Assembly (NCBI GenBank): GCA_963728925.1
Contig: CAVSMB010000028.1
Coordinates: 62,001 to 126,000 of the forward strand
DNA from: JBBPZA01 sp963728925
GTDB lineage: Bacteria; Actinomycetota; Thermoleophilia; Solirubrobacterales; Solirubrobacteraceae
Direction: 5' to 3'
Length of the DNA stretch: 64,000 nucleotides
In this document: piece after piece, positions 27,432-34,822 of the stretch
Layout: each line of letters opens with the position of its first letter
How positions within the stretch are numbered: position 1 is the stretch's first letter
Position numbers and translations under genes: made by a program
Notes under the pieces: generated by a model
Told to the model about the DNA's origin: nothing
The model's database searches: none
What the model saw: the letters and a program-made list of their open reading frames with translations, nothing else

Positions 27432-27437
27432 TACCCT
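27432..27437 (+). promoter_or_regulatory. Candidate -10 element for the riboswitch transcript
   Basis: TACCCT at 27432-27437 matches the TANNNT form seen before many starts in this window. A transcript beginning six to eight bases later would start just before the c-di-AMP riboswitch aptamer. No convincing -35 element is visible. Confidence 0.4.
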
Positions 27438-27456
27438 CAGCGAGCACATAGCCGAT

Positions 27457-27600
27457 GCCGAATCGCCCGCGTCGCTCCGAAGGCGCGGGGGACCGGGGGA
27501 CCCAAACGGAGTGCCCATCGGGCACCCGCCGGGGCGAATCGTCCACGTGACGTAGCGCATCTCTTTCAGCGCGAGCCCGTCAGCTAACTCCGGAGGCGCA
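27457..27600 (+). promoter_or_regulatory. c-di-AMP riboswitch (ydaO-yuaA family)
   Basis: The conserved blocks of this riboswitch appear in order. GCCGAATC is at 27457-27464 and GGGGGACC is at 27487-27494. A second GGGGGACC followed by CAAACGG covers 27495-27509. A perfect hairpin GTGCCC-ATC-GGGCAC lies at 27511-27525, GGGGCGAATC at 27531-27540, and the diagnostic 3' block CCGTCAGCTAACTCCGGAGG at about 27577-27596. GCC (27457-27459) can pair with GGC (27595-27597) to close P1. The element ends about 47 bases before the ATG of a secreted beta-propeller protein. In actinobacteria this riboswitch often controls secreted cell-wall enzymes, and c-di-AMP usually turns expression off. I see no clear terminator in the platform; GAGAGAGGG (27602-27610) could act as a sequestered ribosome site. 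Confidence 0.88.
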
Positions 27601-27646
27601 CGAGAGAGGGTTCGCCTTGCCGGAATCATCGCCGGGCTGCGGTGCC

Positions 27647-29341
27647 ATGTTCACGTCCACGCCGTCCGCCCTCGCCTGCGCGCTGCTCGCCGTGCTGTTC
27701 GCGTCCGGGAGCGCCCGCGCCGCGGACCGCAGCGCGGGCTATGACACCCAGCTTCTCTCGCGCGCGGCCGACGGGGGCTTCCCCAACGGCCCGACGCGCA
27801 ACGCGGTCATCTCCCAGGACGCTCGCGTCGCCCGGACCGTCGCGTTCGAGTCCGACGCGTCCAACCTCGTCGCCGGCGATGCCAACGGGCTCACCGACGT
27901 CTTCGCCGTGAGCCGCGCCCAGCCCTACGGCGACGGCGGCGAGCCGTGGCGCAACGGCCCAGCGCGGCTCGTCTCGCGCGGGGTCGGCGGCGCACCCGCC
28001 AACGGCCGCTCGTGGGGCCCCTCGATCAGCGGCGACGCCAGCAGCAGCCCCGGCCGCGCCGAGACGCCGCCGCGCTGCGTGGCCTTCGTCTCGGAGGCGT
28101 CGAACCTCGTTCCGGGGGACACCAACGGTCGCGCAGACGCGTTCGTGTGGTGGCTGGACAGCGGCCGGGTCGCGCGCGTCTCGGTCGACAGCCGCGGACG
28201 CCAGTCCGACGGCGCGAGCAGCGACGTCGCCGTCGACGGCGACTGCGCGCGCGTCGCCTTCACCTCCGACGCGACCAATCTCGCACAGACGACCAGCGGT
28301 GGCGCGCGCAAGCCGAACTACCGATCGCTGCGGACGGGCGCCGGCCCATCCGGCGTCAAGCAGGTCTACGTGCGGTTCATCGGCGCGCCGCGCTCGAGCG
28401 ACCGCGGGCTCGTCGGGCTGACCTATCTCGCCTCCGCCTCCGATCGAGGGGTGCCCGGCGACGGCGACTCCCTCGATCCCTCGTGGTCGCTGCGAACCGA
28501 CCAGGTGCTCGCCTTCACCTCGCGCGCCTCCAACCTCGACGCCCGTGACGCCAACGGGGTGCAGGACGTGTACGTGTCGGCCGCCGAGCGCCGAATGCGG
28601 CGCTTCGGATCCGGGCGAAAGAAGCGCAGGCTGGCGACGCTCGATCCCCGTGTGCGCCTCGTGTCGGTCAACCCGGCGACCGGGCGCGCCGGCAACGGCC
28701 CGTCGAGCGAAGGGGTCGCGAGCGACCAGTCGTGCTCGGTCGTGTTCACGACGCAGGCGACCGACGTCGTGCCCGGCGACGACGGCCCGACCGCCGAGGT
28801 CGCCCGCGCCGACATCCGCGGCTTTCTGTTGCGCCGGCGGATCCTGCGCAGCGACCCGCCCGGCTGCCGGGCCATCGGGGACGGTCCCGCGCCCCGCGGG
28901 GACACCATCCGCGTGACGAGCGTCGCGCGTGGGCGCGGGCCCACCGCGGAGCCCGAGGTCGCCGGTGGCGGGGACTACGTCGTGTTCTCGTCGGCGGGCG
29001 ACGGCTTCCCCGGCGTCCTCCCCTCCGAGCGCGACGCCAACGGGGTGCAGGACGCCTTCCTGTGGTCGGGGAAGCGCAACGTCATCCGTCTGCAGTCGGC
29101 GACCCCCGGCGACCGGGGCAACCGGCAGCTGACCCTTCCCTCCACGAATCCGTTCCCCAGCCAGCGGATCAACTACGTGCTCTTCGAGACCGCCGATCCG
29201 TTCGCCGACGTCGACCTCGTCTCCCGGGTGAGGCCCGCGTGGCTGGCGGCGCCCAACGCGACGCTCGCCGCCGCGCGGACGGATCCCGCCTACCACCAGG
29301 TCTACCTGCGCTACCTCGGCGGGCTCATCGTCCCGGAGTAG
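27647..29341 (+). CDS. Secreted TolB/PD40-type beta-propeller protein under c-di-AMP riboswitch control
   Basis: A roughly 564-residue exported protein. The signal peptide is MFTSTPSALACALLAVLFASGSARA. The rest is a chain of repeats of the form 'vAFeSdASNLVaGDaNGltDVFv' (for example RTVAFESDASNLVAGDANGLTDVF, CVAFVSEASNLVPGDTNGRADAF, LAFTSRASNLDARDANGVQDVY), at least six blades. No membrane anchor or catalytic motif is seen. The ATG at 27647 begins the signal peptide directly. A TTG at 27617, six bases after GAGAGAGGG, is a real alternative that adds ten residues. The riboswitch upstream suggests a link to envelope or osmotic state. Confidence 0.78.
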   Translation: MFTSTPSALACALLAVLFASGSARAADRSAGYDTQLLSRAADGGFPNGPTRNAVISQDARVARTVAFESDASNLVAGDANGLTDVFAVSRAQPYGDGGEPWRNGPARLVSRGVGGAPANGRSWGPSISGDASSSPGRAETPPRCVAFVSEASNLVPGDTNGRADAFVWWLDSGRVARVSVDSRGRQSDGASSDVAVDGDCARVAFTSDATNLAQTTSGGARKPNYRSLRTGAGPSGVKQVYVRFIGAPRSSDRGLVGLTYLASASDRGVPGDGDSLDPSWSLRTDQVLAFTSRASNLDARDANGVQDVYVSAAERRMRRFGSGRKKRRLATLDPRVRLVSVNPATGRAGNGPSSEGVASDQSCSVVFTTQATDVVPGDDGPTAEVARADIRGFLLRRRILRSDPPGCRAIGDGPAPRGDTIRVTSVARGRGPTAEPEVAGGGDYVVFSSAGDGFPGVLPSERDANGVQDAFLWSGKRNVIRLQSATPGDRGNRQLTLPSTNPFPSQRINYVLFETADPFADVDLVSRVRPAWLAAPNATLAAARTDPAYHQVYLRYLGGLIVPE

Positions 29342-31076
29342 GGGGCGTCGACCACAACCGGACGCGCTCCTCGCGCCCGCGGATCGCGAACTCGCCGGCG
29401 GGCACGAGCCCGTCGGCGTCCTGCAGGCGGCGATGGGTGGCCCCGGCGACGAGCAGCTGATGGTCGGTCCCCTTGGTCAGTGCCTCGATGCGCGAGGCGG
29501 TGTTGGTCGTGTCGCCCACCGCCGTGTACTCGAGGCGGCGCTCGGACCCGACGTTGCCGGACATCACCGGCCCGGAGTTCAGCCCGATGCCCATGCGGAA
29601 GTCCTCGCCCGAACCGTCGTCGCCGAGCCATGCGTTGAAGCGCGGCAGGCAGCCCTCGAGCATCGCGCGCGCGGCGGCCAGCCCGCGGTCGGCATGGTCG
29701 CGCTGCTCGATCGGCGCGCCGAAGACGGCCATGATCCCGTCGCCCATGTAGGAGACCACGGTGCCGCCGCGGTCGAGGATCGCGTCGCTCATCTCGGTCA
29801 GGTAGCGGTTGAGCACCTCGATCACCCGCTCGGCCGGCTGGCCCTCGGCCCAGCCGGTGAAGCCGCGCAGATCGCAGAACATCACCGTGCCATCGCGGCG
29901 AACGCCGCCGAGGCGCAAGTCGTCCTCGGCGCGATCGACGACCTCGTCGACCACCGCCGCCGGAACGAAGCGGGCGAAGTCGGCCCGCAGCCGGCGGCGG
30001 TCGCGGAGCTCGACGAGGTAGTACACGGCCACGGTCCCGAAGGCGGCGAGGGCGAAGGCGAGCAGCGGCGTGAGGACGGGGAGGATCGTGCCGGCGGCGA
30101 AGGCCAGCTGGACGGCGACGAGGTAGGCCACGAGCACCGCGGCGCCCGCCACCAGCGGGCGCAGGCCGGTGAGGCGCAGCCCGGCGACGGGCGCGGCGAG
30201 GCCGACGACGGCGATGGACAGGGCGGTGAGCCACCACGGGGCGTCGTCCACCGGCAGGCCGGCGAGGATGGTCGCGGCGGCGCTGGCATGGATCTCCGCT
30301 CCTGGCATCAGCTCGCTGCCGTAGGACGTTGGGTGCACGTCCTGCTCGGAGGGCGTCGTCAGCCCGACGAAGACGATGCGCCCGCGCAGGTCGCGTGCGG
30401 GCACGCGCCCGCGAAGGAGCCGTTCGAACGAGTACGTCGGGATCGTGCCCGGCGGGCCGGCGTAGTCGATCCACGCGCCGTTGCCCGCGAGGCCGGCGCG
30501 ATCGACCGGCGTGCCGCCCCGCTTCACCGCGGCCACGGCCAGCGTGTCGAGCTTGTCGACCGAGTCGCGGTAGCGCCGGACGACGCCGCCGTGGTCCGGC
30601 GCCCAGTTCGCGTTGCCGGCGGTGCCGCGGGCGTCGCGCAGGTTCGCCGGGTCGCCGAAGATCGCGGCGCGGCCCTGCGCATCGACCTCGGTGGTGGCGA
30701 GCACGACGTTGCCGGCGCGCCGGGTCGCCGTGAACAGCGCCTCGTCGTCGGCCTCGCTCGGCCCCGGCTCGGTGAACTGGACGTCGTAGGCGATCACCTT
30801 CGCCCCGGCTCGGCGCAGGCGATCGATGGCCAGGGCGTGGTAGCGCTGGCGGATGGGCCACTCGCCGAGGCGGCCGATCGACGCGTCGTCGATGCCGACG
30901 ACCGCGACACCCCGTGGGGGCTCCTGTCGGCCTCGGATCGCGAAGCGCGCGTCGACGGTGTCGCCCTCGGGCCGGCGCAGCGCGCCGGTGGCCTGCGCGA
31001 CGAGGCCGGCGCCGGCGGCGACGACGCCGGTGGCGAGCAGCAGCGCGACGCGCACGCGCTGGCGACGTGAGCGCAC
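29325..31076 (-). CDS. CHASE2-domain class III adenylate/guanylate cyclase
   Basis: A 583-residue membrane signalling enzyme. It has one N-terminal membrane segment (ALLLATGVVAAGAGLVA), an extracytoplasmic CHASE2 sensor (about residues 35-275, with VAVVGIDDASIGRLGEWP and VFVGLTTPSEQDVHPT), and three further membrane segments (about 280-370). A cytoplasmic cyclase domain follows (about 395-580). Metal-binding aspartates sit in MFCDLRGFTG and SYMGDGIMAVFG, and the EYTAVGDTTNTASRIEALTKG motif follows. The start is a GTG at 31076, and TACGCT (minus strand, 31083-31088) is six bases upstream. It is divergent from the NHL gene, and a Crp-family regulator that could read cAMP is 2.5 kb away. The 3' end overlaps the convergent beta-propeller gene by 17 bases. 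Confidence 0.9.
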   Translation of the reverse strand: MRSRRQRVRVALLLATGVVAAGAGLVAQATGALRRPEGDTVDARFAIRGRQEPPRGVAVVGIDDASIGRLGEWPIRQRYHALAIDRLRRAGAKVIAYDVQFTEPGPSEADDEALFTATRRAGNVVLATTEVDAQGRAAIFGDPANLRDARGTAGNANWAPDHGGVVRRYRDSVDKLDTLAVAAVKRGGTPVDRAGLAGNGAWIDYAGPPGTIPTYSFERLLRGRVPARDLRGRIVFVGLTTPSEQDVHPTSYGSELMPGAEIHASAAATILAGLPVDDAPWWLTALSIAVVGLAAPVAGLRLTGLRPLVAGAAVLVAYLVAVQLAFAAGTILPVLTPLLAFALAAFGTVAVYYLVELRDRRRLRADFARFVPAAVVDEVVDRAEDDLRLGGVRRDGTVMFCDLRGFTGWAEGQPAERVIEVLNRYLTEMSDAILDRGGTVVSYMGDGIMAVFGAPIEQRDHADRGLAAARAMLEGCLPRFNAWLGDDGSGEDFRMGIGLNSGPVMSGNVGSERRLEYTAVGDTTNTASRIEALTKGTDHQLLVAGATHRRLQDADGLVPAGEFAIRGREERVRLWSTPPTPGR

Positions 31077-31170
31077 GCAGGCAGCGTATCGCCGTGTGTC
31101 GTGCCCGTGACGGACCCGGTGTCGTGTGGTTCTCACACGGCGCCCCGGGCCGCCCGTAGCCTGCGCGCAG
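31077..31170. promoter_or_regulatory. Divergent promoter region between cyclase and NHL-repeat genes
   Basis: This 94-base gap holds two outward TANNNT elements: TACGCT on the minus strand (31083-31088), six bases from the cyclase GTG, and TAGCCT on the plus strand (31157-31162), eight bases from the NHL ATG. Both genes would be leaderless, and a regulator binding between the elements could control both. No clear operator palindrome is seen. Confidence 0.5.
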
Positions 31171-32862
31171 ATGACCCGACGCCGATCCCTCCTCGCCCTC
31201 GGCATGCTGCTGGCCGCGCTGCTGGCGCCCGCCGCCGCGCACGCGGACATCGACCCGGGCGTCTTCGAGCTCGCCGGCAACGGGACGAGCGGGTTCGCGG
31301 GCGACGGCGGCCCGGCGCGCCAGGCCCTGCTGAGCTTCCCGCGCGACACGACCACGCTCCCCGGCGGTGCGGTGCTGATCGCCGATCGCGACAACAACGC
31401 GATCCGGCGAGTCGGCGCCGACGGCGTCATCACCACGGTCGCCGGGCGCGGGGGCTGCTCACCCTCTCCGTGCGGCGACGGCGGCCCGGCGACCGACGCG
31501 GGGCTCGCCACCCCGACTGGTGTTGCCGCGCTGCCGGACGGCGGCTACCTGATCGCCGACGCGGGCGACCACCGCATCCGGCGGGTCAGCGCCTCGGGCG
31601 CGATCGGGACGGTCGCGGGCACAACGCAGGGCTTTTCGGGCGACACGGGGCTGGCGGTCAACGCGCGACTGAACGGGCCGCGAGCGGTCGCCCCGCTGCC
31701 CGACGGCGGCTTCCTCGTCGCCGACAGCGACAACAACCGCATCCGCCGCGTGCTCGCGAACGGGCGCATCGTGACCGTCGCGGGCATCGGCGCGCCGGGC
31801 TTCGCCGGCGACGGTGGAACGGCGGTCACGGCCCGGCTCAACCGGCCCTTCGACGTGGACCCCACCGGGGACGGCGGCTTCCTCGTCGCCGACACCGGCA
31901 ACAACCGCATCCGCCGCGTTTCGAGCACCGGTCGGATCGAGACGCTCGCCGGCTCGGGCGCCGCCGCGGGCTTCGCCGGCGACGGCGGGCCGGCGCTGCG
32001 GGCGGTGCTCAACCAGCCCTTCGGGGTGGAGGCGCTGGCCGGAGGCGGCTTCGTGGTGGCCGACACGGCGAACAACCGCGTGCGGCGAGTCTCAGCCGGA
32101 GGGACGATCTCCACCGAGGCCGGGACCGGCGCGACCGGCGGCGCGATCGGCCCGGGCTCGCGGACGCAGCTCAACCAGCCGACGACCGCCACGCTGCGCC
32201 CGAACGGCCAGGTGCTCATCGCGGACTCGGGCGACCAGCGCATCCGAGGCCTCACCTCGACCGGCGAGCCGCCGCCGCCCTCGCTGCGCACCTCGCTCGT
32301 CCTCGACCCGATCGAGGGCCAGACGCGCTTCCGGTCGCGCGGGTCGGCCGCGTTCCAGACGCTGCGGGTGGACGAGAACGTCCCGACGGGATCGCTGATC
32401 GACAGCTCGAAGAGCGAGGTGCAGGTCTCCGTCCAGTCCTCGACGGCCGGCGGCGTCGACCGCGTCCAGCTCTCCAAGGGCCCGTTCCTCGCGCGCCAGC
32501 TGACGGGCGACCGGCCGATCACCGAGCTCGAGCTCAAGGACCCGCCGCCGCGCTGCCCGAGGACGAAGGCGAAGAAGTCCGGCGCCCGGTCCGCGGCTCT
32601 GCGCGGCGGCCCGCTCGCTCGGGTGGCGTCCAAGAAGCGCCGCCGCCTGTTCGCCCGCGGGAGGGGCCGCTTCCGTACGCGCGGGCGCTACGGCTCGGGA
32701 ACAAAGCGCGGCACGGTGTTCCTCACCGAGGACCGTTGCAACGGAACGCTCTTCAAGGTCGACGAGGGACGGATCGCCGTGCGCGACTTCGTGACCGGCA
32801 AGACGATCATCGTCCGGGCCGGCGAGCGCTACTTCGCGCGGGCGGGCAAGCGGCGCAAGTAG
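31171..32862 (+). CDS. Secreted NHL-repeat protein with basic C-terminal domain
   Basis: A 563-residue exported protein. The signal peptide MTRRRSLLALGMLLAALLAPAAAHA is followed by about six NHL/beta-propeller repeats (residues 30-370) of the form 'aGdGGpA--A-L--P-gVa-lpdGg-liAD--NnrIRrV'. From about residue 375 to the end is a domain with DPIEGQTRFRSRGSAAF, a Lys/Arg-rich stretch (KKRRRLFARGRGRFRTRGRYG) and EDRCNGTLFKVDEGRIAVRDF, resembling FecR-type beta domains. I believe this C-terminus is common in Thermoleophilia secreted proteins, but that is from memory. The ATG has TAGCCT eight bases upstream. Confidence 0.82.
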   Translation: MTRRRSLLALGMLLAALLAPAAAHADIDPGVFELAGNGTSGFAGDGGPARQALLSFPRDTTTLPGGAVLIADRDNNAIRRVGADGVITTVAGRGGCSPSPCGDGGPATDAGLATPTGVAALPDGGYLIADAGDHRIRRVSASGAIGTVAGTTQGFSGDTGLAVNARLNGPRAVAPLPDGGFLVADSDNNRIRRVLANGRIVTVAGIGAPGFAGDGGTAVTARLNRPFDVDPTGDGGFLVADTGNNRIRRVSSTGRIETLAGSGAAAGFAGDGGPALRAVLNQPFGVEALAGGGFVVADTANNRVRRVSAGGTISTEAGTGATGGAIGPGSRTQLNQPTTATLRPNGQVLIADSGDQRIRGLTSTGEPPPPSLRTSLVLDPIEGQTRFRSRGSAAFQTLRVDENVPTGSLIDSSKSEVQVSVQSSTAGGVDRVQLSKGPFLARQLTGDRPITELELKDPPPRCPRTKAKKSGARSAALRGGPLARVASKKRRRLFARGRGRFRTRGRYGSGTKRGTVFLTEDRCNGTLFKVDEGRIAVRDFVTGKTIIVRAGERYFARAGKRRK

Positions 32863-32878
32863 GGGAGGGGCTCGGCGC

Positions 32879-33464
32879 TCAGCGCGTCCAGGCGGTGAGG
32901 CGCACGACCGCGACGCCCGGGCGCATGACGGCCCGGGCGAGCGGCAGCGTGGGGAGCAGCGCGCGCAGATCGCCGGGACGCATGAAGCGGACGCCCGGGC
33001 TGTGAGTGATGCGATGGACGAAGCGGTCGGGGGCGGTGTCGAGCACGTCGTAGGCGAGCAGCCGGCCGCCGGGGCGGGTCACCCGGACGAGCTCGCGCAG
33101 CGCCTGCTCCCAGTCGCCGACGTGGTGGAGCATGAGGAAGGAGAAGGCGATGTCGAACTCGCCGTCGTCGAAGGGCAGCGCGGTCGCGTCAGCGGGCTGG
33201 ACCGTGGCGCGGTCGCCGAAGGGGGCGAGGCGCTCGCGCGCCGTCTCGAGGATCGCCGGGTCGAAGTCGGTGGCCGTGAGGCGCAGGGCGGGGTATGCGT
33301 CGAGCAGCTGGGCGGCCATCGCCCCGGCGCCTGAGCCGATCTCGAGCCCGCGCCCGGCGGGGTGCTGGTCCTGAAGGGCCCACGGAAGGATCGCGCGCGC
33401 TGGCGACCACTCCCCAGGCGGGGCTCGCGCAGAACGCGCGCTCGAGCGTCGCCATGGCGGGCAT
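32879..33464 (-). pseudogene. Class I methyltransferase gene with apparent frameshift
   Basis: The downstream part reads as a good SAM methyltransferase: GLEIGSGAGAMAAQLLDAYP, LTATDFDPAILETARERL, LPFDDGEFDIAFSFLMLHHV and LVRVTRPGGRLLAYDV. The expected N-terminus, MATLERAFCASPAWGVVASAR, is in a different frame. The two frames join at a GC run (33391-33400), where AILPWALQDQHPAGRG continues the domain. One extra base or two missing bases in the run would explain it. A start at 33464 has TACGAT (minus strand, 33471-33476) six bases upstream, so the gene looks recently intact. A sequencing error is equally possible. Without the first 50 residues the SAM fold would lack its first helix and motif I. 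Confidence 0.75.
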
Positions 33465-33560
33465 CGGCCGATCGTACGCCGCGCCCGCGCGGCCCACTCC
33501 GGACCGCCGCTCCGGCCCGCCGCTCCGGCCGGCCGATTCGGCCGGCCGCTTCGGCCCGCC

Positions 33561-34226
33561 CTACCGCCCGCGCCGGGCCAGCGCGTCGGCGTCGCGGATC
33601 GTGGTCTTGCCGCGGCCCAGGGCGACCGTGCCCCGGTCCTCCTCCTCGCGCAGGACGCGGTTCACCGTCGCACGCGAGGTTCCGGCGAGGTCGGCGAGGT
33701 CGTCCTGGGTCAAGGGGACGGTCACGCCGGTCGGCGCGCCCCCGTCCTCGTCGTAGACCTCGGCGACGGCGAGCAGCCGCCGCCGGACTCGCTTGTCGGC
33801 CGGCACGTGGAGCGCCTCGAGGAGCTGCGCGGAGAGCCGGCGAACCTGCGTCGAGAGGATCGCGATGAGCACGGTGCTGACGACGTCGGGGTGCTCGCGG
33901 CGCAGCCGCTCGAAGTCGATCTGGTGGATCGAGTGGGTCTCGGTGGGCTCGAGCGCGACGACGGTCGCGCTGCGCTTGGACTCGCCGCCGAGGAGCGCGA
34001 GCTCCCCGAACATCTCACCGCGGCCCAGGACGGCGAGGATCGCCGCGTCCCCGAGCGACGTCGCCACGCGGACGGCGACCTTCCCCTTGATGACGAGGTG
34101 CAGCGTGTCCGCGGGATCACCCTGGTGGAAGACGATCTCGCCGCGGGCGAAGCGGCGCCGACGCGCGATGCTGATCACCTGCTGGACATCCTGCTCGGGG
34201 AGCTGATCGAGCAGCGCGAAGCCCAT
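33561..34226 (-). CDS. Crp/Fnr-family transcriptional regulator
   Basis: A 221-residue regulator. The N-terminal cyclic-nucleotide-binding domain (about residues 1-120) keeps the phosphate-binding cassette pattern GELALLGGESKRSATVVA, with the Glu and Arg-Ser that contact cAMP in CRP. A long helix (about 110-140) leads to a winged helix-turn-helix with LTQDDLADLAGTSRATVNRVLREEE, the Crp recognition region. No Fnr-type Cys cluster is present. TAGGCT (minus strand, 34233-34238) is six bases before the ATG. The nearby CHASE2 cyclase makes a cAMP-type ligand plausible. Confidence 0.9.
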   Translation of the reverse strand: MGFALLDQLPEQDVQQVISIARRRRFARGEIVFHQGDPADTLHLVIKGKVAVRVATSLGDAAILAVLGRGEMFGELALLGGESKRSATVVALEPTETHSIHQIDFERLRREHPDVVSTVLIAILSTQVRRLSAQLLEALHVPADKRVRRRLLAVAEVYDEDGGAPTGVTVPLTQDDLADLAGTSRATVNRVLREEEDRGTVALGRGKTTIRDADALARRGR

Positions 34227-34330
34227 GGGCGAAGCCTAACCGGGGTCGGCGGCGGCCGGGCGCGGCCGCGCCCGGCGGCTCGGCCCGCGCACACCCTACG
34301 CGCGGCCAGGCCTCACCCTGCGCCGGGCAG

Positions 34331-34514
34331 GGCCGCACGCCTACGCGCGGCAGGGCCGCACGCCTACGCGCGGCAGGGCCGCACGCCTACGCGCGGCAGG
34401 GCCGCACGCCTACGCGCGGCAGGGCCGCACGCCTACGCGCGGCAGGGCCGCACGCCTACGCGCGGCAGGGCCGCACGCCTACGCGCGGCAGGGCCGCACG
34501 CCTACGCGCGGCAG
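34331..34514. repeat. 23-bp tandem repeat array, eight identical units
   Basis: The unit is 23 bases (GGCCGCACGC CTACGCGCGG, then CAG). Eight perfect copies start at 34331, 34354, 34377, 34400, 34423, 34446, 34469 and 34492. A partial ninth copy follows at 34515, and two degenerate copies precede the array (about 34282-34330). Each junction forms a short hairpin, GCGGC-AGG-GCCGC. There are no spacers, so it is not CRISPR. The period is not a multiple of three, so it is not built for coding. It lies 90 bases upstream of the crp-like promoter and 105 bases before a small ORF. Confidence 0.95.
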
Positions 34515-34618
34515 GGCCGCGCGATGTGTCGTCGAATTGACATAGCGACTGCGCCAAACGGGGCAGATGCGTAACGGGCACGAGCGTAATTTCACTCCAA
34601 CAAGCGAGTTGGAAGAGC
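34515..34618 (+). promoter_or_regulatory. A+T-richer segment upstream of the small His-rich ORF
   Basis: After the 23-bp array the base composition falls sharply. TTGACA (34537-34542) is a perfect -35 hexamer but has no good -10 at normal spacing. TAATTT (34587-34592) fits TANNNT but lacks a matching -35. A GGAAG run just before 34619 could serve as ribosome site for the next ORF. Evidence for a working promoter is suggestive only. Confidence 0.3.
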
Positions 34619-34807
34619 GTGACCCAGATGACGAACCTCAAGCACATCGAATGGCACGGCGGGTCCAGCGCCCACCAGCACCACCAGCACTCCCGGCCGA
34701 CCCAGCGCGACCTCGTCATGGCGTCGCTGCTGAGGTGCGGCCCGGCCGCCGGTGGCCGCCGCTGGGACGAGCGGACCAAGAGCGAGTACCCCGCCCGGCC
34801 CCGCTGA
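34619..34807 (+). CDS. Small His-rich protein of unknown function
   Basis: A 62-residue ORF (GTG at 34619, or ATG at 34628 giving 59 residues). It reads MTNLKHIEWHGGSSAHQHHQHS, then a basic polar tail ending TKSEYPARPR. Five histidines in a short stretch (HQHHQH plus nearby) suggest metal binding, but no family is recognised. A purine-rich GGAAG lies about six bases before the GTG. The segment is lower in G+C than its neighbours and sits between the 23-bp array and the convergent rlmN. It may be a genuine small gene or chance. Confidence 0.45.
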   Translation: MTQMTNLKHIEWHGGSSAHQHHQHSRPTQRDLVMASLLRCGPAAGGRRWDERTKSEYPARPR

Positions 34808-34822
34808 GAGGCCCGCCTCAGC
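34803..34822. terminator. Candidate bidirectional hairpin between small ORF and rlmN
   Basis: GCT (34803-34805) and GAGG (34808-34811) pair with CCTC (34816-34819) and AGC (34820-34822) around a CCCG loop, with a two-base bulge. The stem covers both convergent stop codons. No T-tract follows on either strand, so termination is only suggested by position. Confidence 0.3.

Noticed and set aside
27157..27546. 129-codon minus-strand ORF in the scpB downstream gap
   Set aside because: It is kept open by the 81-bp repeat and overlaps the riboswitch; composition is Arg/Val-rich with no recognisable domain.
34331..34514. CRISPR array
   Set aside because: Units are contiguous and identical with no unique spacers, and no cas genes are present.
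33807..34574. Forward ORF reading through the 23-bp array
   Set aside because: Produces a 23-residue cycle only because three repeat units equal 23 codons, and it lies opposite the crp-like gene.
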